This document shows positions 59,766 through 64,000 of a DNA stretch of 64,000 nt, in pieces. The stretch spans positions 3,725,730 to 3,789,729 of the forward strand of contig CAIIXF020000007.1 in the NCBI GenBank assembly GCA_903813345.2. The letters run 5' to 3'. Numbering within the stretch: the first letter of the stretch is position 1; the number at the start of each line of letters is the position of its first letter. The translations under genes were made by a program, and so were the position numbers. The stretch comes from Owenia fusiformis (Eukaryota > Annelida > Polychaeta > Sabellida > Oweniidae). The notes under the pieces were generated by a model. The model was not told the DNA's origin. It searched no databases and was given only the letters and a program-made list of their open reading frames with translations.

Positions 59766-60822
59766 TGGTTAGTCTTCTCAAAATGTATGTTTTTTGATAT
59801 TCGTGCCACTAAAAGAGGGCATGTTGACTGCAGATTAGCTGAATTTTTTACTAAATCTTTTTATCTTCTACTCTATTTTTCTAGATTTCTAAGGTAATGA
59901 GGTACATGTATATTGCAAAATACAATTTCTGATATCAATCAACCAGTACAATATTGCTACAGTACTACAAAACCATTGAAATCAGAAATCATCATTTGCA
60001 CTTAACTGACCCGTGGTCCAATTCTGAGGGAGAATTAGCCTTGGGCCACATTCATGTTCCTTGAAATGATCACAATCAATGAATTTCAGTTCCTTCTTGA
60101 CAATGTTACTATGGTATTCTTGAGGCACATGTTTCATGGTTGTAGTTCCTGGGATACCCTTCGATGCACAGCTGTACAAAAACAGCTAAATATGTTACTT
60201 TTATCTTGTTATATGTAAATGATGGCCAACCTATAATGCCGTCATAGTGATTGGTGGCCGATAATGTATGGACTTTACTTGAATAAAATTTATTCTTCAA
60301 AAATGGAGGTAGTCAAGGGGTACTTGAAGCAATAATCAAAACATAACAATATAAAATTGAGTAACAAACATTTTATTCTCATTTTTGTTATAATGGAAAC
60401 CATATAGGATTAATATGAAATCTATTGATATATTGTTATAATAAATACATCAGAACATAATTTGTACATTTTGACAATAGGACAAATAATATAAGAATTT
60501 TGTCTCATAACATTGAATTTCTTTTAATACAAATCCATTGGAAAACAAATTGAAACTTATTGTACAGTGAGGTGTTCTATTTGAGAAGATAAAACCCGTT
60601 TTAAGTATTGCACAACCTCAGTATAAATCTACTCAAACTAGTTGCTTCTTGATAAAACAAAGGAGCCAGACTAGTCCCATGAGGCTATACAAATCACATG
60701 ACCCATCGTGGCCCATGATGCAATGGTAATTGCATGTCTACCTAAATTGATCACTGGGATTGAATTCCTAAATCATCTTAATTGAATTATTCGTTCATTA
60801 ACAACATATTGGAAATTCTATT

Positions 60823-60888
60823 TTATCAAAATTCATTATATTGGTGACCTTTTTTTATCAAAATTCATTATAAGAGTGACCTTTTTCT
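60823..60888. repeat. Tandem duplication of a ~32-bp unit
   Basis: 'ttatcaaaattcattata' followed by a gtgacctttttt block occurs twice in a row with small differences. Confidence 0.85.
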
Positions 60889-60914
60889 TGTTTACTGTTA
60901 CATATAAAAATTTA

Positions 60915-61720
60915 GAAAACAATACACCATACTGTTACAAGTAAACAGTGCACCACACTGTTACAAGTAAACAGTGCACCACACTGTTACAAGTAATCAA
61001 TACACCATAATGTTACAAGAACACAATGTACCATGATGTTACAAGTAAACAGTGCACCCCACTGTTACAAGTACAGTAAACAATACACCATACTGTTACA
61101 AGTACAGTAAACAGTGCACCACACTGTTACAAGTACACATTGCACCATACTTTTACAAGTAAAAAGTGCACCACACTGTTACAAGTACACAATGCACCAC
61201 CATACTGTTACAAGTACACAATGTACCATCCTGTTACAAGTACACAATGTACCATCCTGTTACAAGTACACAATGTACCATCCTGTTACAAGTACACAAT
61301 GCACCATCCTGTTACAAGTACACCCCACTGTTACAAGTACATAGTGCATCACACTGTTACGAGTACACAATGCACCATACTGTTACAAGTAAAAAGTGCA
61401 CCATACTGTTAAAAGTAATCAATAACCATAATGTTACAAGTACACAATGCGCCATGATGTTACACGTACACAATGTACCATCCTGTTACAAGTACACAGT
61501 GCATCACACTGTTACGAGTACACAATGCACCATACTGTTACAAGTAAAAAGTGCACCACACTGTTAAAAGTAATCAATACACCATAATGTTACAAGTACA
61601 CAATGTACTATGATGTTAACAGTTGACCACAATTTTACATGTACAGTAAACAATACACCATACTGTTACAAGTACAGAATGTATCATACTGTTACAAGTA
61701 CACAATTTTTAAGAGTACAA
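60915..61720. repeat. 26-bp minisatellite, about 30 units
   Basis: The unit contains 'actgttacaagtacacaatg' followed by caccat. Since 26 is not divisible by three, each reading frame passes through all three registers, so the open frames at 61114-61567 show a 26-residue period. Variants (catgatg, catcctg, aaaagtg) recur in blocks, which suggests segmental duplication, for instance between about 61345 and 61500. It is non-coding. Confidence 0.92.
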
Positions 61721-61992
61721 TGCACCACAGTTGTTTTAATACAAACATGAAGCCTGTAACCTTTCAGTTATCTTAATACACGATTTTGTCGTTTCATAAT
61801 TATTAGCTGCCGATCCACTGAAGTCACATACTAATCACGAAAATGTACTCTAGAATATTCTGCTATTTGAGAATGTTCTGTACAATACATGGGATATTGA
61901 AATACGAACACAATATAACGTGAACAGACAGGAGTTTGAAGCAAATACGAATTGTGCATACATGCAAGGTGACATTTGTCTTGTTATAGTTC

Positions 61993-62048
61993 ACAGGGTG
62001 TTCCAAAATTATTATCCAATATAGTCCTGGAACTTACGAAACACCCTA
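61993..62048. mobile_element. Very short TIR remnant (cagggtgttcc ends)
   Basis: 'cagggtgttccaaaatta' and, 56 bases later, 'ggaacttacgaaacaccctat' form an inverted pair like the ends of the MITE at 36954. Almost nothing lies between the ends. Confidence 0.4.
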
Positions 62049-62084
62049 TGGAGCAACAATAGATTTGTAATATCACGTAAGAGT

Positions 62085-62225
62085 GCTTCCTCTTTTAAGA
62101 CTTCAATCCAATCTGGTTTCTAGTATTTCTATATAATTTAGAGTGTTCGCTACATGCCTATATGATTTATTTCTTGCTGATTCCTCTCTTTATCACACTA
62201 TTTTCAAACATGATTACAATGACAC
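62085..62225 (-). repeat. Dispersed repeat R1, copy n (reverse)
   Basis: Landmarks are 'tatttctatataatttagag', 'tgttcgctacatgcctatat', 'atttcttgctgattcctctc' and 'acactattttcaaacatgat'. It is a clear copy. Confidence 0.5.
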
Positions 62226-63312
62226 TTCCTCCTGGATTGTCTTCACATGAATGAGCTTCACTTCAGCATATATTTCATGCCTGTTCACATTATTACATGT
62301 TATTTTCCCAAAATACATGAAAATATATCAGGTCAAACATAATGCGGATTGTGTCCTATTATATTGTATACTTAAAATGACTGACACCTGGAAACCACAC
62401 CTTGTCAATATATTTCATTAATTAATCATCCTGGCCTAGAGAAACACATCGTTATTCAAAAACATGAGCTGATATGGTGTAATGCTATTAAAACAACTTC
62501 TGTATGGTATATAACAGCTTTCGTATGGTATACACTGGTTTCCATTAAATGTTAAGGTTTTCTTATTTCCAAAATATAATCTCTTAAGAAATTGTAATAT
62601 ACATGCATTTGATATATCTGTACACTATATGGCTATTTACATTGTAAATTTTCAAGGCTAAAGTATTTAACTATCTGGTTCACACTTATTAGATTTAATC
62701 AAATAATTAAAAACTTAAGCCTAATTTATATTCTGTATCCACAATCAGTCTTCGTAATTTCACATAGTTATCTTAGCGTTATTAATGTTCATTGGAAACA
62801 ACATACTGAAGTAATGAGCCTATTTTCAATACTTTTTGTCAAGAACGTTTTCTACTTTACAAAGTTAATTCATTTATACTAGTTTAAACGACCAGGTCAA
62901 TATCGCAATGTTCGCCAACAGACATAATTAATGAGTTCAGTTAAATGTTTGGGCAGGGTGAAGATTCAATTTTGAAATGTATTTCATTTTCAAAATTTAA
63001 TTTTGAAACATTATCAGAATAATGACCTGGTTCCTAAACAGCACTAAGACAGTTTATTTTGTAATTCTTTTAAAAGCTTGGAGCATAAAGTGTGATGGTT
63101 TCATAAAGCCTGGATAATTCTGAATGGGTTGTTTGTACAACATCAAAATAAAAATAAATACATGTCTTAATTTTTAGGTAGAGTAGTTAATAGTATCTAA
63201 GGTTTAAATTCTACTAAAATCAATAAAAGATAAGGATGAGGTAATGAATACGGTAAAGTAAAATATGTCTAATATTACAATGATGTAGGAACAAGGACAT
63301 CTATTCTACAAA

Positions 63313-63540
63313 ATGACAGGTTTCCAGTAATGTACATATTGACAATTTGTTTGTATTGTACATAGAATGACCAATTGTTGGTATTGTACAGAATGACATA
63401 TTCCTGATATTGTACAGAATGACAAGTTCCTGTTTCTTTTACAAAAAATAACAGGTTCCTTATATTGTGAAGAATGTTCCCAATATATTACAACATGACA
63501 TGTCCCTCGAATCCCCTAAATATGACAGGTCCTTTAAATC
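63313..63540. repeat. Degenerate ~32-bp minisatellite
   Basis: Phrases such as 'attgtacagaatgacaagtt' followed by cctg recur about seven times with decay towards the right end (tatgacaggtcc). Confidence 0.65.
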
Positions 63541-64000
63541 AAGAAAATGAGTAAGTTATCTAAGCTAAATGCAAACATAATTGGGTGATATGATGATAAA
63601 TTCTCTTGCTATTGTTTTTAATGAACTAATCAAGTTTTCAATTAATGTACAACTCTTTTACAATATAGGGCAACTTTCTACATATCATATGTATATAATT
63701 ACCTCTATATATAATAACATGTATTTATGCTTCACTTCTGTTATAAAAATATACATCAATATATTGCATCTGTACAAATTCATTTTTTAATGACCAAATC
63801 ACTTTTATGGTCATATATAATATTGGCTTTTGGTTATTACATATCGAATCAGGGTTTGCCATACCTTGTTAGTCAATCGTGGGGCTTGATATTCTTAAAT
63901 AATTTTTAAAGGAACAACTAGGACCAAAATGGACAATCAAAACTATGTACCAAACACTTAAATTGCCATTAGTTCTGTTAAATGAGCTTCATTTATGTTT

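Larger units (their letters stand above)
59766..64000. other. Non-coding flank with minisatellites
   Basis: No gene is recognised. A 65-codon minus-strand frame at 59982-60179, with HECGPRLILPQNWTTG, is slightly more protein-like than its surroundings but has no domain I know. The rest is A+T rich with the repeats listed separately. Confidence 0.5.

Noticed and set aside
61114-61567. Three overlapping open frames in the 26-bp minisatellite
   Set aside because: Periodic translations of a tandem repeat with no domain.
1-64000. Retroviral, LTR, Polinton or LINE coding regions
   Set aside because: No reverse transcriptase, integrase, protease, capsid, envelope or polymerase motif was seen in any frame, and no long terminal repeat pair was found.
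1-64000. tRNA, rRNA or other structured RNA genes
   Set aside because: No tRNA B-box with a matching cloverleaf and no rRNA-like conserved block was seen by eye; a covariance-model scan was not possible here.

Overview
This is a 64 kb piece of an animal nuclear genome. It is A+T rich, has multi-kilobase introns and is crowded with small DNA-transposon remnants and minisatellites. One host gene can be read with confidence: the 5' half of a transmembrane adenylyl cyclase of the ADCY5/6 type, on the minus strand. Four consecutive coding exons are visible (37555-38472, 14592-14741, 11762-11883, 4011-4250). They join in frame to 476 residues plus a split codon: the cytosolic N-terminus, six membrane helices, the linker helix and the first part of the C1a catalytic domain with both metal-binding aspartates. 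The rest of the gene lies beyond position 1. The repeat types (elements ending in 'ggcccgtagccagg', hAT-like MITEs, Helentron-like elements, a Crypton-like fragment, minisatellites) suit a marine invertebrate such as a mollusc or other lophotrochozoan, or an ambulacrarian. I cannot name the species from sequence alone.

Layout. 1-4010 is the intron after exon 4. Its donor end is almost touched by a 39-bp array of hairpin units. 4251-11761, 11884-14591 and 14742-37554 are introns of 7.5, 2.7 and 22.8 kb. They carry a Crypton-type recombinase fragment (8405), a hAT relic with a BED-finger reading frame (24994-25607), a 792-bp TIR element flanked by TA (22485-23276), several MITEs, long palindromes, and tandem repeats of 39, about 125 and about 138 bp. 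38501-43417 is upstream sequence with dispersed repeats. 43418-59240 is one nearly unbroken array of about 310 copies of a 51-bp unit, with higher-order duplications inside it. 59241-59765 is its decayed edge. 59766-64000 has a 26-bp minisatellite and no recognisable gene.

The largest open frames in the window (more than 1,300 to 1,700 codons on both strands, 45-58 kb) come from the 51-bp array: 51 is divisible by three and the unit lacks stops in several frames. I treat them as non-coding. The array is still the most striking object here because of its size, its internal duplications, its one-sided decay and its place about 5 kb upstream of the cyclase start codon, possibly inside a 5'UTR intron. 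I saw no reverse transcriptase, integrase, capsid or envelope genes, no tRNA or rRNA genes and no CRISPR array.
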